Part shown: positions 51,856 to 60,362 of the stretch, piece after piece
Layout of the letters: the number at the start of each line of letters is the position of its first letter
Position numbering within the stretch: the stretch's first letter is position 1
From: TMED14 sp963925545
GTDB taxonomy: Bacteria; Bacteroidota; Bacteroidia; Flavobacteriales; Schleiferiaceae
Length of the DNA: 64,000 bases
Assembly: GCA_963925545.1 (NCBI GenBank)
Contig: CAWUSA010000012.1
Coordinates: 62,001-126,000, forward strand
Direction: 5' to 3'
Position numbers and translations under genes: made by a program
The notes under the pieces: generated by a model
The model's database searches: none
The model's input: only the letters and a program-made list of their open reading frames with translations
What the model was told of the DNA's origin: nothing

Positions 51856-52743
51856 TCAGTTTCTTCGGTCTAAGCCCCATAATAGCTTATTCCGAAGAGT
51901 CGTGGCAAAGGTGGAGTCTTCCATCCGAACCAATTGAAATTGGAAATCTGCCTTTTTCAAGGTGAGTTCCACTTCGCAGTCCAGGGTGAAGACCCTTGAA
52001 TCCAGGGATGCTAGGAATTGCCCTTCCCGTGCATCCACCTTCAACGTCAGCGTGTCACTGTTGGGAATAACGAGTGGACGTACCGTTAAATTGTGTGGCG
52101 CAATGGGGGTAAGGATGAAATTGTCAGAACCCGGCATCAAAATGGGGCCGCCACAGCTCAAATTATATCCGGTGGACCCTGTGGGTGTGGAGATAATCAA
52201 GCCATCTGCCCAGTAGGTATTCAGAAATTGCCCGTTCACATACACGTGAATGGAAATCATGCTTGTGGTGCCCTTGCGGCTCACAGCGAGTTCATTCAAA
52301 GCAAAATTGGGCTGAATGGTTTGCGAACCGCCTTCTGCGGATACCTCCATGCAATAGCGGGGATCCAGGGTGTACTGCCCTTTCAGAACCTTTCGGATGG
52401 CATCGGATGCCTCTTCTCGGGCGATGTTGGCGAGAAAGCCTAAACGGCCTGTATTTAAGCCAATGATAGGCACACCCGTGCGCTCAACCAAGGTTGTTGC
52501 GTCAAGCAATGTGCCGTCGCCGCCAATGCTGATTAGAAAGTCGGGGGACTTCTCTGAGAAGTCTTTTTCATCATGGAATGTGTCGTGATCGATGGCAAGA
52601 CCCCAACGTTCATTCAATTGCTTTTGCAAGCGATCATGCATCAGGATTTTTGCCCCTTCTTCTTTGAGGGTTAAGAGTGCCTGTTCCACAAAAGCTCTTG
52701 CCTCATCGGGAATGCGTTTGCCAAATAATGCGACTGTTGCCAT
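51856..52743 (-). CDS. nadK: NAD kinase
   Basis: A 295-residue kinase making NADP from NAD. Signatures: SIGGDGTLLDATTLV (GGDG), the FALNELAVSRK (NE) segment, and WADGLIISTPTGSTGYNLSCGGPI. It begins 3 nt after the stop of the CBS-like gene, so it is in the same operon. Confidence 0.96.
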   Translation of the reverse strand: MATVALFGKRIPDEARAFVEQALLTLKEEGAKILMHDRLQKQLNERWGLAIDHDTFHDEKDFSEKSPDFLISIGGDGTLLDATTLVERTGVPIIGLNTGRLGFLANIAREEASDAIRKVLKGQYTLDPRYCMEVSAEGGSQTIQPNFALNELAVSRKGTTSMISIHVYVNGQFLNTYWADGLIISTPTGSTGYNLSCGGPILMPGSDNFILTPIAPHNLTVRPLVIPNSDTLTLKVDAREGQFLASLDSRVFTLDCEVELTLKKADFQFQLVRMEDSTFATTLRNKLLWGLDRRN

Positions 52744-52746
52744 GGG

Positions 52747-53244
52747 TCAAAGGTTGATAAAATGCATCAAATGGGCCAAATTATCTTCAGCGTCATCATG
52801 GGATCCGCCTTTTGGGGCATAGCCCATCACAGTGTAACCCAATCGCTGCAAGGTGTTCACGGCGGATGAAGGATCCTTCAAATCCAGCCGAATCACCGTC
52901 AAGAATCGCTGATTATCCATGTGAAAATCGGTGGCATGAGCCACGACCCTGTAGTTTTCTGCCTCCAAGGCAAGCATGGCGTCACCGTCAAAGGTCTTGT
53001 CAGATTGGAACCAAATAGAACAGCCAGGTAAATTGAATGACCAGATGCCCCCGATCCACAGGGCTAAGTCTTTTGCCTGCAGCACACCAAGGCTGTCTTT
53101 GCCATCAACAATCAATAAAGCTGTGCTTTTGGCTTTTGACATCACGGCTAGCGCATCCATGGGGTGTTGGTCAACAGGGAAGCTAACCAAGGCCTTGGAT
53201 GTCTCATCGATTGGATGCAGTTTAATGCCAAATACCCATGTCAT
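52747..53244 (-). CDS. Short CBS-domain-like protein at the head of the nadK-bamA operon
   Basis: A 165-residue protein. Residues about 25-70 (DQHPMDALAVMSKAKSTALLIVDGKDSLGVLQ) look like one degenerate CBS motif, and 110-150 (NQRFLTVIRLDLKDPSSAVNTL) like an ACT-type strand-helix unit. In other Bacteroidota this position is usually held by a longer protein of about 215-225 residues with two CBS motifs, so this one looks reduced. Likely an adenine-nucleotide or metabolite sensor. Its promoter is 4 nt from the ATG. Confidence 0.7.
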   Translation of the reverse strand: MTWVFGIKLHPIDETSKALVSFPVDQHPMDALAVMSKAKSTALLIVDGKDSLGVLQAKDLALWIGGIWSFNLPGCSIWFQSDKTFDGDAMLALEAENYRVVAHATDFHMDNQRFLTVIRLDLKDPSSAVNTLQRLGYTVMGYAPKGGSHDDAEDNLAHLMHFINL

Positions 53245-53248
53245 GGGT

Positions 53249-53256
53249 CAAACATA
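53249..53256 (-). promoter_or_regulatory. -7 promoter element of the CBS-nadK-bamA-murI operon
   Basis: TATGTTTG on the minus strand (53256 to 53249), then ACCC and ATG 53244: 4-nt spacing. Confidence 0.7.
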
Positions 53257-53317
53257 GTGCAAGCATGTGGCAATTGGTGTCTAATTTCAGAACTTGCCGG
53301 TCCATAACAAACGCTCC

Positions 53318-54091
53318 ATGCCCTCATCGATAGACCCCTATAGCCCCTTGTCTGCACCCACCAAATTGAGTGTAAACATCAACAAAATTGCCACTTTGCG
53401 CAATGCCCGGGGTCATCAAATGCCTGATTTGCTTCTTGCAGCTAAGCGTTGTCAGTCCTTTGGTGCACAGGGTATCACAGTCCATCCCCGGCCTGATGAG
53501 CGACACATTCGCTACCAGGATGCCAGAGATTTACGGGCCGTGGTGCATCAGGAGTACAACATTGAGGGGTACCCCAGCAAGAACTTCATCCAATTGGTGC
53601 TTGAATGCCAACCAGAGCAGGTCACCCTGGTCCCCGATGGTCCCGATGTTTTGACCAGTGATGCAGGATGGGATTGCCTTGCCAATGAGACCTTGCTCTT
53701 AGAGGCCATTGCAGCGTTCAGGGCAGCCAATATCCGTGTCTCCTTGTTCATGGACTGTGACGCCACTCAAATCCAGGCTGCCGCCGCCTTAGGTGCAGAT
53801 CGCATTGAGCTTTACACAAAAAGCTATGCCATAACCTACGTTACGGACCCTAAAAAGGCCGTTTCGCCCTTTGTTGAAGCTGGAATTCTGGCTAATCAGT
53901 TGGGCTTGGGTTTGAATGCGGGCCATGATTTGGACAGTGAAAATCTGGCTTATTTCGTAGAAAAGGTTCCCCACCTTTTGGAGGTCAGCATTGGTCATGC
54001 CCTGATTTCAGATGCCTTGTACCTTGGCTTGGAGAACGCCATCCAGCGCTACCGGTACCAATGTGAAATCGGATGGAACCGCCAGTCATGA
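53318..54091 (+). CDS. pdxJ: Pyridoxine 5'-phosphate synthase
   Basis: A 257-residue TIM-barrel enzyme that closes the pyridoxine ring from 1-deoxyxylulose-5-phosphate and aminoacetone phosphate. Signatures: LSVNINKIATLRNARG, ITVHPRPDERHIR, VTLVPDGPDVLTSDAGWD and LNAGHDLDSENL. Start ATG 53318 is chosen by family length; a TTG eight codons upstream is unlikely. It diverges from the nadK-bamA operon, a conserved arrangement, and overlaps the next gene by ATGA. Confidence 0.95.
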   Translation: MPSSIDPYSPLSAPTKLSVNINKIATLRNARGHQMPDLLLAAKRCQSFGAQGITVHPRPDERHIRYQDARDLRAVVHQEYNIEGYPSKNFIQLVLECQPEQVTLVPDGPDVLTSDAGWDCLANETLLLEAIAAFRAANIRVSLFMDCDATQIQAAAALGADRIELYTKSYAITYVTDPKKAVSPFVEAGILANQLGLGLNAGHDLDSENLAYFVEKVPHLLEVSIGHALISDALYLGLENAIQRYRYQCEIGWNRQS

Positions 54092-54879
54092 GTCATGTCA
54101 CGCTGCACGCAAAGGTGATGCCCTCCATCATGGATACAGGCAAGCCCCTTGTAATCCTTCATGGGTTGTTTGGTATGGGTGACAATTGGGGAAGCCATGC
54201 CAGACATTGGGCATCAAAGGGCATGCATGTGCATTTACTGGATATGAGAAACCATGGCAGGTCAACGCATGTCCCCATACACACCTATGAAGCCATGTCA
54301 GAGGATGTGCGCCAATACCTCTTGACCCATTTCCCTCAGCAATCTGTGACCCTGTTAGGTCATAGCATGGGCGGCAAAGTGGCCATGCACCTAGCTTGCC
54401 ACCATCCTGAGTTGGTGGAAAAATTATTGGTGGCAGATATTGGGCCTAAGGCCTACCCACCCCAGCACAAGGAGGTGATTGAGGCCATGCATGCATTGGA
54501 CCTCTCGTCTGTTCAAAGTCGCATGGAGGCAGATCGCGCCATGGAAAAGCATCTCCCTAGCCGATCACTCAGGCAGTTTTTGTTGAAGAACCTGACCTGG
54601 AAACAGGACAAGCAATTGGGCTGGAAATTTAACCTGCCCATCCTCACCTCGCAGATTCACCGCATTGGGACTGCATTGGATTCGATTGCTATCTACCATG
54701 GCGCAACCTTGTTCGTTAGAGGCTTGGCCAGCAGTTACATCCTTGATGAGGATATTCCAGACATCCTCACCCACTTCCCCTTGGCACAACTGGAGTCCAT
54801 TGAAGGTGCAGGGCATTGGCTGCATGCAGAAAAGCCTGAGGCCTTTCGTGAGGCCGTTGAGTCATTCATTTGTGACTGA
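54088..54879 (+). CDS. Alpha/beta hydrolase (YbfF-like esterase)
   Basis: A 263-residue alpha/beta hydrolase with the oxyanion HGLFGMGDNWG near the N-terminus, nucleophile elbow GHSMGGKVAM, and a late catalytic histidine in GAGHWLHAEKPEAF. It resembles the thioesterase/esterase YbfF. Start ATG 54088 overlaps the pdxJ stop (ATGA). Substrate unknown. A terminator follows. Confidence 0.9.
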   Translation: MSHVTLHAKVMPSIMDTGKPLVILHGLFGMGDNWGSHARHWASKGMHVHLLDMRNHGRSTHVPIHTYEAMSEDVRQYLLTHFPQQSVTLLGHSMGGKVAMHLACHHPELVEKLLVADIGPKAYPPQHKEVIEAMHALDLSSVQSRMEADRAMEKHLPSRSLRQFLLKNLTWKQDKQLGWKFNLPILTSQIHRIGTALDSIAIYHGATLFVRGLASSYILDEDIPDILTHFPLAQLESIEGAGHWLHAEKPEAFREAVESFICD

Positions 54880-54913
54880 ATTTCTTTCCCTTGCTTGTCA
54901 AGCGTTAAATCAA

Positions 54914-54941
54914 AAAACCCCGCCATTTGGCAGGGTTTTGT
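54914..54941 (+). terminator. Terminator after the hydrolase gene
   Basis: AACCC-C-GCC (54916-54924), loop ATTT, GGC-A-GGGTT (54929-54937), one C-A mismatch, followed by TTTT; A-rich on the other flank, so it can serve the convergent gene too. Confidence 0.75.
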
Positions 54942-54960
54942 TTTTCGAAGGATGATGTCC

Positions 54961-55341
54961 CTATCGGTAAAGGGTCACTGAGCCCTTGTCTTCCAATCGG
55001 ATGGTATTGATGCCATCAGGATCCAAGTAGTTCGCAACCAAGTGCCAGATGTACACACCGTCCTTGACTATGCGGCCATTGTACTTGCCGTCCCATGCTT
55101 TGGTGGTTTCAATGCTTTCAAAGACCATGCGTCCATAGCGATCGTACACACTGAGGTGAAAGTCCACTGGGTCGCAAGCAGAAGACACCAACACACGGAA
55201 TTCGTCATTGGTGAAATCCCCGTTAGGGGTGAAGGCGTTGGGGGCAAAAATGCCACAAGGCTCATCAGGGTTTGGGTTGGTCTGAGCTGCAGCACTAAGG
55301 CTAAAAACAGCAAGACCGATGGCTATGATATACTGACGCAT
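54961..55341 (-). CDS. Mini T9SS protein: signal peptide plus a type B sorting domain
   Basis: A 126-residue protein consisting of a signal peptide (1-19, AAAQ) and almost only a gliding-motility-associated type B C-terminal domain: NAFTPNGDFTNDEFRV, FHLSVYDRYGRMVFES, WDGKYNGRIVKDGVYIW. Normally this domain ends much larger exported proteins. No cargo domain precedes it. It may be a stand-alone T9SS substrate or a truncated gene, but the intact signal peptide and a promoter 4 nt from the ATG argue that it is expressed. Confidence 0.85.
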   Translation of the reverse strand: MRQYIIAIGLAVFSLSAAAQTNPNPDEPCGIFAPNAFTPNGDFTNDEFRVLVSSACDPVDFHLSVYDRYGRMVFESIETTKAWDGKYNGRIVKDGVYIWHLVANYLDPDGINTIRLEDKGSVTLYR

Positions 55342-55345
55342 GAGT

Positions 55346-55353
55346 CAAATGTA
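55346..55353 (-). promoter_or_regulatory. -7 promoter element of the mini T9SS gene
   Basis: TACATTTG on the minus strand (55353 to 55346), then ACTC and ATG 55341: 4-nt spacing. Confidence 0.7.
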
Positions 55354-55398
55354 AGGTGTATCCAGACGTCAAACCCCCTCGTTGTGGATAAATGCGGC

Positions 55399-57900
55399 TT
55401 AATTGAATGAACGATGGCTTTCAATGAATGTCCGATTGCTGTCGGGCTCCTCGCTCCATTCATATTCGTACTTACTTTCTTCGCTGGATGGCGCCTCTTT
55501 GCCTTTGCCTTGAAGAGCTGACTTGATTTCATCCCCTTGAGAGTTCCAATCATCTTTGAGGCTTTGACCGATATCCTCCTTCAAGGATTTGCTGTCGAGT
55601 TTGAACTGCAAATCATCCACTGATCCATACAGTTTCATAGGGATCCAGATGGGACCTCGGTCATCCTGCACAGCGATGTAATTCCGCAGGCTCTTGGAGC
55701 CGTCACTGTTGCCAATGCCACTCAAGTCACGCAAATTCATCCTCAAGGTGAAGTCCATGACATTGTCAAAGCTGTGACTGCCTTCAACCTTGAGAACTAA
55801 GGCATTGTTTTCCAAGGTCATCTGAGGGATGGTGATGATTTCATTGGCGATGCGAAGCTGGTTTTCCAGGGTACCAAAGCGCACATCAACCAGATCACTG
55901 ATGTCAGCAAATCGCGCCAAATCCAACAGAGGACGGTAGTTCTTCAATCGCCCATTGGCCACAGAGAAGTCGGCAGATGCCGTGAATTGATCGGATATCA
56001 AATCCCAGCTATCATCCCACTCAAACTGGAGACTGACTTGTGCGCTGAGTATGCCTGATAGGTTTTCGTGGGTGATCTGATCTTGGCCAAAGTCTTGCCA
56101 TTCATCCATGAACTGTTCCAGGTTCACATGACTCAATAAGCCTTGAAAAGACAAGCTGTGATGCCCTTCATCGAGTGGCATGAAGAAGGCATTACCTGAA
56201 AGCAAGCCACTAGCATGGCTGAGACGGAGTTTGTTAATCTTCACATTTAACCCAGTGCCAACCAAGTTGGCACTAACATCGGTGGCTTGAATGCCATCGT
56301 AAAGCATGGATTGGCAGTTCAGATGGACTCGGTGATGGTCTGCCCATGGAATGCCATCATCCGGTTTACCTGTGAGGTTGGCATTCCAGATTTCTGAACC
56401 AATCAAGTCTTCAATCACCCACCGCTTGCCCGTGAGGGTTAGGTCATGGGTCATGGGCCCACTTGCTGCCAATGCCTGGTGAATGATGCCTTCTGCTTTA
56501 GCAACAGTGCTTCCTGTTTGTACGCTGGCATTGATCAGGTGAACATCTTGTCCGTGGAGCTCTACTGTGGCAGAGTGCACGATGGCGGGTTGCTTGGCTC
56601 CCTCAATGGCAAAATACCCATCAGTGATTTGCAAGCCCCCTGACCAGATGGCAGGCCATAAGCCTTCAGATGAAATGGCTTCCATGGAAGTGAAGGATCT
56701 CTTGAAGCCAACTCGACCGTTGACTTGGCCTGATGAGCCGTCCCACGTGGTCAGCTTGAGCCAATGCATCCAGTCCATCCATGGGGAGTTGAAGTCAAGC
56801 GTCGCTGCCAAGGTGGGCTGATTCAGGTTGTCTAGACGGAAAGATCCGCCAAGCACAGAACCTCTTGACTTGCCGTTGAATGCCGTCATGGATAGGGTGG
56901 AGCTGGTCAAGCTATTGAATCGACCGTTGTCAAAATGGACACTTGCTGTGATGTTGTTTGCATCAAACCAGCCGTTGGAAACATTGAGCTTGCCTTGCGT
57001 CCATTCCCCATCTGCATGGATGTCCAAACCTTGATCTGTAGAGGTGATGTCAACGGTCAGGTCCAACAGGCCATCAATCTGTGCCATGTCTGGGTCTGGA
57101 ACCAATGAAGATGGCATCAGGTGCAGAATCTCTTCAATGTCCAAAGCCTTAGCCTGCATTGACCATTGGCTACCTGACTCATCCATTTGACCGGTCAGGT
57201 CCATAGCCCATTGGTTGACTTCAAGCCGCCCTGATTGAATGACGGTTACCTGGCTATCGCCTAGCATGTCCATGCTGCCGCGAATGATCATGTGTTCATT
57301 ATTCCATGAGGGCATATCCAGCTCCCAATCTGCAACTGCCTCAATCAAATTGCTATCAGACTTCCCTTTCAAGCGCATGCGATGGGCCAGGAACTGCGTG
57401 CTCCATGGCTGCTCGCCATCACTCAATAGGTATACCTGGCTGTTGAGAACGGTGAGGCCTTTGAGGTCAATTTGCGAGCCCTTTGACTCTTTGTCAGCAA
57501 GGATGTTAAAGTTGCCATCGCCATTGCTGTCCCAATGCAAATAGACCTTGCCGCCTTTTGCTGTAATGCGCTGGAGGATGGTGTGTCCACGCAATGCGGG
57601 CAACAATTTGAATTGGGCATAAACCGTTGAGAAATACATCAAGGTGTCCAGCCCCTTTTCATCTGTGGGGTCTGCGATATAGAAATCATCCAAGCGCAAT
57701 GAGATGTCAGGGAATTGCCCAAACAAATCAATGGCTAGATTATCCACACTGGCTTTTGCGCTCAGATTGTCATTGACAGCGCCAAGAAAACGGCTTGTTA
57801 ATGCGTCAGAGCTGCTCTGAACATAGAGCAACAAAGATCCACCTGTCAGCAATAACAGACCTAAGGTCCATGCCAATAAACGGATCAATCGTTTGATCAT
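55399..57900 (-). CDS. AsmA family protein
   Basis: An 833-residue protein with an N-terminal membrane anchor (about 7-28) and a long periplasmic part with AsmA-like N-terminal (about 1-180) and C-terminal (about 600-780) regions. AsmA-like proteins bridge the envelope and are linked to lipid transport and outer-membrane assembly. The C-terminus is charged and low in complexity (GKEAPSSEESKYEYEWSEE). It begins at ATG overlapping the rluB stop (TAATG). Confidence 0.85.
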   Translation of the reverse strand: MIKRLIRLLAWTLGLLLLTGGSLLLYVQSSSDALTSRFLGAVNDNLSAKASVDNLAIDLFGQFPDISLRLDDFYIADPTDEKGLDTLMYFSTVYAQFKLLPALRGHTILQRITAKGGKVYLHWDSNGDGNFNILADKESKGSQIDLKGLTVLNSQVYLLSDGEQPWSTQFLAHRMRLKGKSDSNLIEAVADWELDMPSWNNEHMIIRGSMDMLGDSQVTVIQSGRLEVNQWAMDLTGQMDESGSQWSMQAKALDIEEILHLMPSSLVPDPDMAQIDGLLDLTVDITSTDQGLDIHADGEWTQGKLNVSNGWFDANNITASVHFDNGRFNSLTSSTLSMTAFNGKSRGSVLGGSFRLDNLNQPTLAATLDFNSPWMDWMHWLKLTTWDGSSGQVNGRVGFKRSFTSMEAISSEGLWPAIWSGGLQITDGYFAIEGAKQPAIVHSATVELHGQDVHLINASVQTGSTVAKAEGIIHQALAASGPMTHDLTLTGKRWVIEDLIGSEIWNANLTGKPDDGIPWADHHRVHLNCQSMLYDGIQATDVSANLVGTGLNVKINKLRLSHASGLLSGNAFFMPLDEGHHSLSFQGLLSHVNLEQFMDEWQDFGQDQITHENLSGILSAQVSLQFEWDDSWDLISDQFTASADFSVANGRLKNYRPLLDLARFADISDLVDVRFGTLENQLRIANEIITIPQMTLENNALVLKVEGSHSFDNVMDFTLRMNLRDLSGIGNSDGSKSLRNYIAVQDDRGPIWIPMKLYGSVDDLQFKLDSKSLKEDIGQSLKDDWNSQGDEIKSALQGKGKEAPSSEESKYEYEWSEEPDSNRTFIESHRSFN

Positions 57901-58988
57901 TAAATCATTTTCAAGAAACCAACTTCCTTCTCACTTAAGAAACGGAATTGTCCGCGGTTTAATTGCTTCTTGGTTAATCCTGCAAAGCTGGTGCGGTCCA
58001 ATTTGGTGACTTCATAGCCAAGGTGCTCAAACAAGCGACGCACAATGCGGTTGCGTCCCAAGTGGATTTCAATCCCAACCAAGGTGTGATTGTCAGCATT
58101 AGGCATCTCAATTTTGTCAACAGGAACGAGTCCGTCATTGAGTGTGACACCTTCTTTGATGGCTTCCAAATCAGCAGGAGATAAGGGCTTATCCAATGTG
58201 GCCAAGTAGATTTTTGGTGCGCCATTGCTGGGGTGCATCAACTTCTTTGCCAGGTCTCCATCGTTGGTGAATAGTAAAGTGCCAGTGGTGGCACGGTCCA
58301 ATCGGCCAACAGGGTAGATGCGCTCTTTGCATGCATCGCCAATCAAGTCCATGACGGTCTTGCGGGCCTTTTCATCTTCAACGGTGGTGATGAAGCCTTT
58401 TGGCTTGTTCATCAAAAGGTAAACGGGTTTTTCTGCCTTGAGTTTTTCACCGGCATATTTCACCTCATCAGTTGGGTTGACTTTGTGACCCATTTCTGTG
58501 ACCACTACGCCATTGACTGTCACCATGCCATCTTCGATCAGCTTGTCAGCTTCACGTCGTGAGCAGATACCTGCGTGTGCGATGAATCGGTTCAAACGAA
58601 TGTTTTCTGAACCCAAGGCACGCTCTTCTGCGGTAACATGTCTTAGACCGCCACTGCGTGACCTGAACTCTCTTGAGTATCCGCCGTCATCTTTGCGCGT
58701 GTCCCGGTTGTCACTGTTGTAGCTGGCGCCATCCTGTTGTTCGCGGTTGTAGCCACTACCACCTTCTGAGCGGTTGTCTCTGTTGTAACCTCCGGTTGAA
58801 CGGCTGTCACCACCACTTGAGCGGTTGTCTCTGTTGTAGCTGCCTCGGCTGTCGTCACGACTGCCTCGTTCACTGCTGGATGCACTGCGTCCAAACTCCT
58901 TTTTTCCATCGCTTCCGATGCTGGATTTGAACTTATTGTTGCCTTGGCCTGTCTTCTCAGATGAAGCGTCTTGATCTTTGTTACTCAC
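57900..58988 (-). CDS. Pseudouridine synthase RluB/RsuA type with repetitive N-terminal extension
   Basis: A 362-residue protein. Residues about 1-118 are low-complexity, rich in S, G, R, N, D and Y with near-repeats of YNRDNRS; then an S4 RNA-binding domain (LNRFIAHAGICSRREADKLI) and the synthase domain with catalytic aspartate in PVGRLDRATTGTLLFT. It pseudouridylates rRNA. I chose GTG 58988, since the TTG further upstream lies within the -7 element. It overlaps the AsmA gene by TAATG. Confidence 0.92.
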   Translation of the reverse strand: MSNKDQDASSEKTGQGNNKFKSSIGSDGKKEFGRSASSSERGSRDDSRGSYNRDNRSSGGDSRSTGGYNRDNRSEGGSGYNREQQDGASYNSDNRDTRKDDGGYSREFRSRSGGLRHVTAEERALGSENIRLNRFIAHAGICSRREADKLIEDGMVTVNGVVVTEMGHKVNPTDEVKYAGEKLKAEKPVYLLMNKPKGFITTVEDEKARKTVMDLIGDACKERIYPVGRLDRATTGTLLFTNDGDLAKKLMHPSNGAPKIYLATLDKPLSPADLEAIKEGVTLNDGLVPVDKIEMPNADNHTLVGIEIHLGRNRIVRRLFEHLGYEVTKLDRTSFAGLTKKQLNRGQFRFLSEKEVGFLKMI

Positions 58989-59003
58989 TATTGAAATTTT
59001 TTG

Positions 59004-59011
59004 CAAAAGTA
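59004..59011 (-). promoter_or_regulatory. -7 promoter element of the RluB-AsmA operon
   Basis: TACTTTTG on the minus strand (59011 to 59004), 15 nt before GTG 58988. It covers the alternative TTG start at 59006. Confidence 0.65.
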
Positions 59012-59033
59012 GTCAATTTACCGGTTACAAGAC

Positions 59034-59432
59034 CTATCCCCAGCCTTCCCAAAATCCTTGATACACAATCACATGACTTTTCCCTTTCAAGTTTTGCACC
59101 AAGGCGAGGTCAATGCGGATTTCCCAACTCAGGCCATGCATGTACAAATAGGCCGTTCCAGCCTTTGCAATCCGTCTGAACTGCCTTGCCTTAGCGGCAG
59201 GATGGTCCTGAAGCTGGTGGTTGCGGACCTTCACTTCAACCAAAACCAAGCACTTGGAGCCTGGTAGGTGGGTTATCAAATCAATCTCTGCACGCTGATG
59301 GCGCCAATTGTTCGCCAGGGTGACATAGCCCTTGTGATGGTAATGGATAGCTGCACACTGCTCCCCCCATTGTCCAATCAGACGCTTTTTTTTGCCAAGT
59401 GGTCGATCAGGGTAGGTAAGTGAATGCTGCAC
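59034..59432 (-). CDS. YraN/UPF0102 family endonuclease-like protein
   Basis: A 132-residue protein with the Holliday-junction-resolvase-like nuclease fold: GQWGEQCAAIHYHHKGY, then AEIDLITHLPGSKCLVLVEVKVR carrying the D...ExK acidic pattern. Biological role is unclear. It overlaps the LD-carboxypeptidase gene by 26 nt, so they are co-transcribed. Confidence 0.88.
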   Translation of the reverse strand: MQHSLTYPDRPLGKKKRLIGQWGEQCAAIHYHHKGYVTLANNWRHQRAEIDLITHLPGSKCLVLVEVKVRNHQLQDHPAAKARQFRRIAKAGTAYLYMHGLSWEIRIDLALVQNLKGKSHVIVYQGFWEGWG

Positions 59433-60312
59433 CTTGCGAATCTACCGTCAAGGTTACCTGAGAGCCGGTGACAAGTGTTTCATTGCGTTTTTCGTGGCCA
59501 AATGGAAACCCTGCGGCAAAGGGCAGGCTTTTGGGGCAATGTTCTGCCAGAATTTCTAGGGCATTCATGCCAAATGGCACGTCATTGTCGTGCATGTCAG
59601 TCATGTCACCCGCAATCATGCCTTGAAGGCCTTTGAAGGAGCCTGACCGCTTCAGTGCCCACATCATGCGATCAATGTGGTAGAAGTGTTCGTCTAGGTC
59701 TTCCAAAAAGAGAATGGCGCCATCTAGGCAGGGGAAGCTGTCTGAGCCAATCATGCTGTACAGGACACTGAGGTTGCCTCCGATCAATAGGCCAGTGGAT
59801 TGGCCATGTCGATTCAGGTCATGGGGCTTAGCACAAAGCCCCAGGGCTTTGCCTTGCAAGGCCAGCGCAAGGGAGTTTTTACTCGATGTGTCAAGCTGTG
59901 GCAGTTGAATAGGCATCCAAGCGTGAAGTGCTGCCAGCCCATTTACGTGAGCTTTGCCAATCAAATGCGTGAAATCACTGAAGCCAATCAACCACTTGGG
60001 CGATGCTTTCAGGGCCTCCCAGTCAACCAAGTCAACCATATTAACTGCCCCATATCCCCCTCGAATGGCCCATATGGCCTTGATGAGGGGTTGTCCGATA
60101 GCGGTATTTACGTCTGCTGCTCGCTGACTAGAGCTGCCACCAAATTGGTTTGATTGTTCACCAAGGTTACCTGCCTCAACCCCAACAAATCCATGGCTTT
60201 CAGCCCATTGCTTGGCCTGTTCAATCATCGTTGAATCGGTGTACCTGGAAGGGCTGATCAGTGCGATATGGTCGCCAGCAACAAGGGAGGGGGGATGAAT
60301 GAGTGAGTCCAT
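59407..60312 (-). CDS. LD-carboxypeptidase (S66 family)
   Basis: A 301-residue serine peptidase that trims D-Ala from L,D-tetrapeptides in muropeptide recycling. The nucleophile serine is in LIGFSDFTHLIG, with glutamate in ILFLEDLDEHFYHI and histidine in FPFGHEKRNETLVTG; AIRGGYGA is also typical. With murQ and murI in the window, it adds to a peptidoglycan-recycling theme. It diverges from metG with a 50-nt spacer. Confidence 0.93.
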   Translation of the reverse strand: MDSLIHPPSLVAGDHIALISPSRYTDSTMIEQAKQWAESHGFVGVEAGNLGEQSNQFGGSSSQRAADVNTAIGQPLIKAIWAIRGGYGAVNMVDLVDWEALKASPKWLIGFSDFTHLIGKAHVNGLAALHAWMPIQLPQLDTSSKNSLALALQGKALGLCAKPHDLNRHGQSTGLLIGGNLSVLYSMIGSDSFPCLDGAILFLEDLDEHFYHIDRMMWALKRSGSFKGLQGMIAGDMTDMHDNDVPFGMNALEILAEHCPKSLPFAAGFPFGHEKRNETLVTGSQVTLTVDSQGAAFTYLP

Positions 60313-60325
60313 GTGAAATTAGGTT

Positions 60326-60355
60326 CTGCCAAGGTAAGGCTGCTTCGTACTTTTG
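60326..60355 (+). promoter_or_regulatory. Promoter of metG
   Basis: CTG (60326-60328, for TTG), 19 nt, TACTTTTG (60348-60355), then 7 nt to ATG 60363. Confidence 0.65.
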
Positions 60356-60362
60356 TGAACCC

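Noticed and set aside
58650..58870. Repeated blocks that could suggest a CRISPR array or satellite
   Set aside because: The repeats are in frame within the RluB-type gene and encode YNRDNRS-like units; spacing is uneven and there are no spacers.
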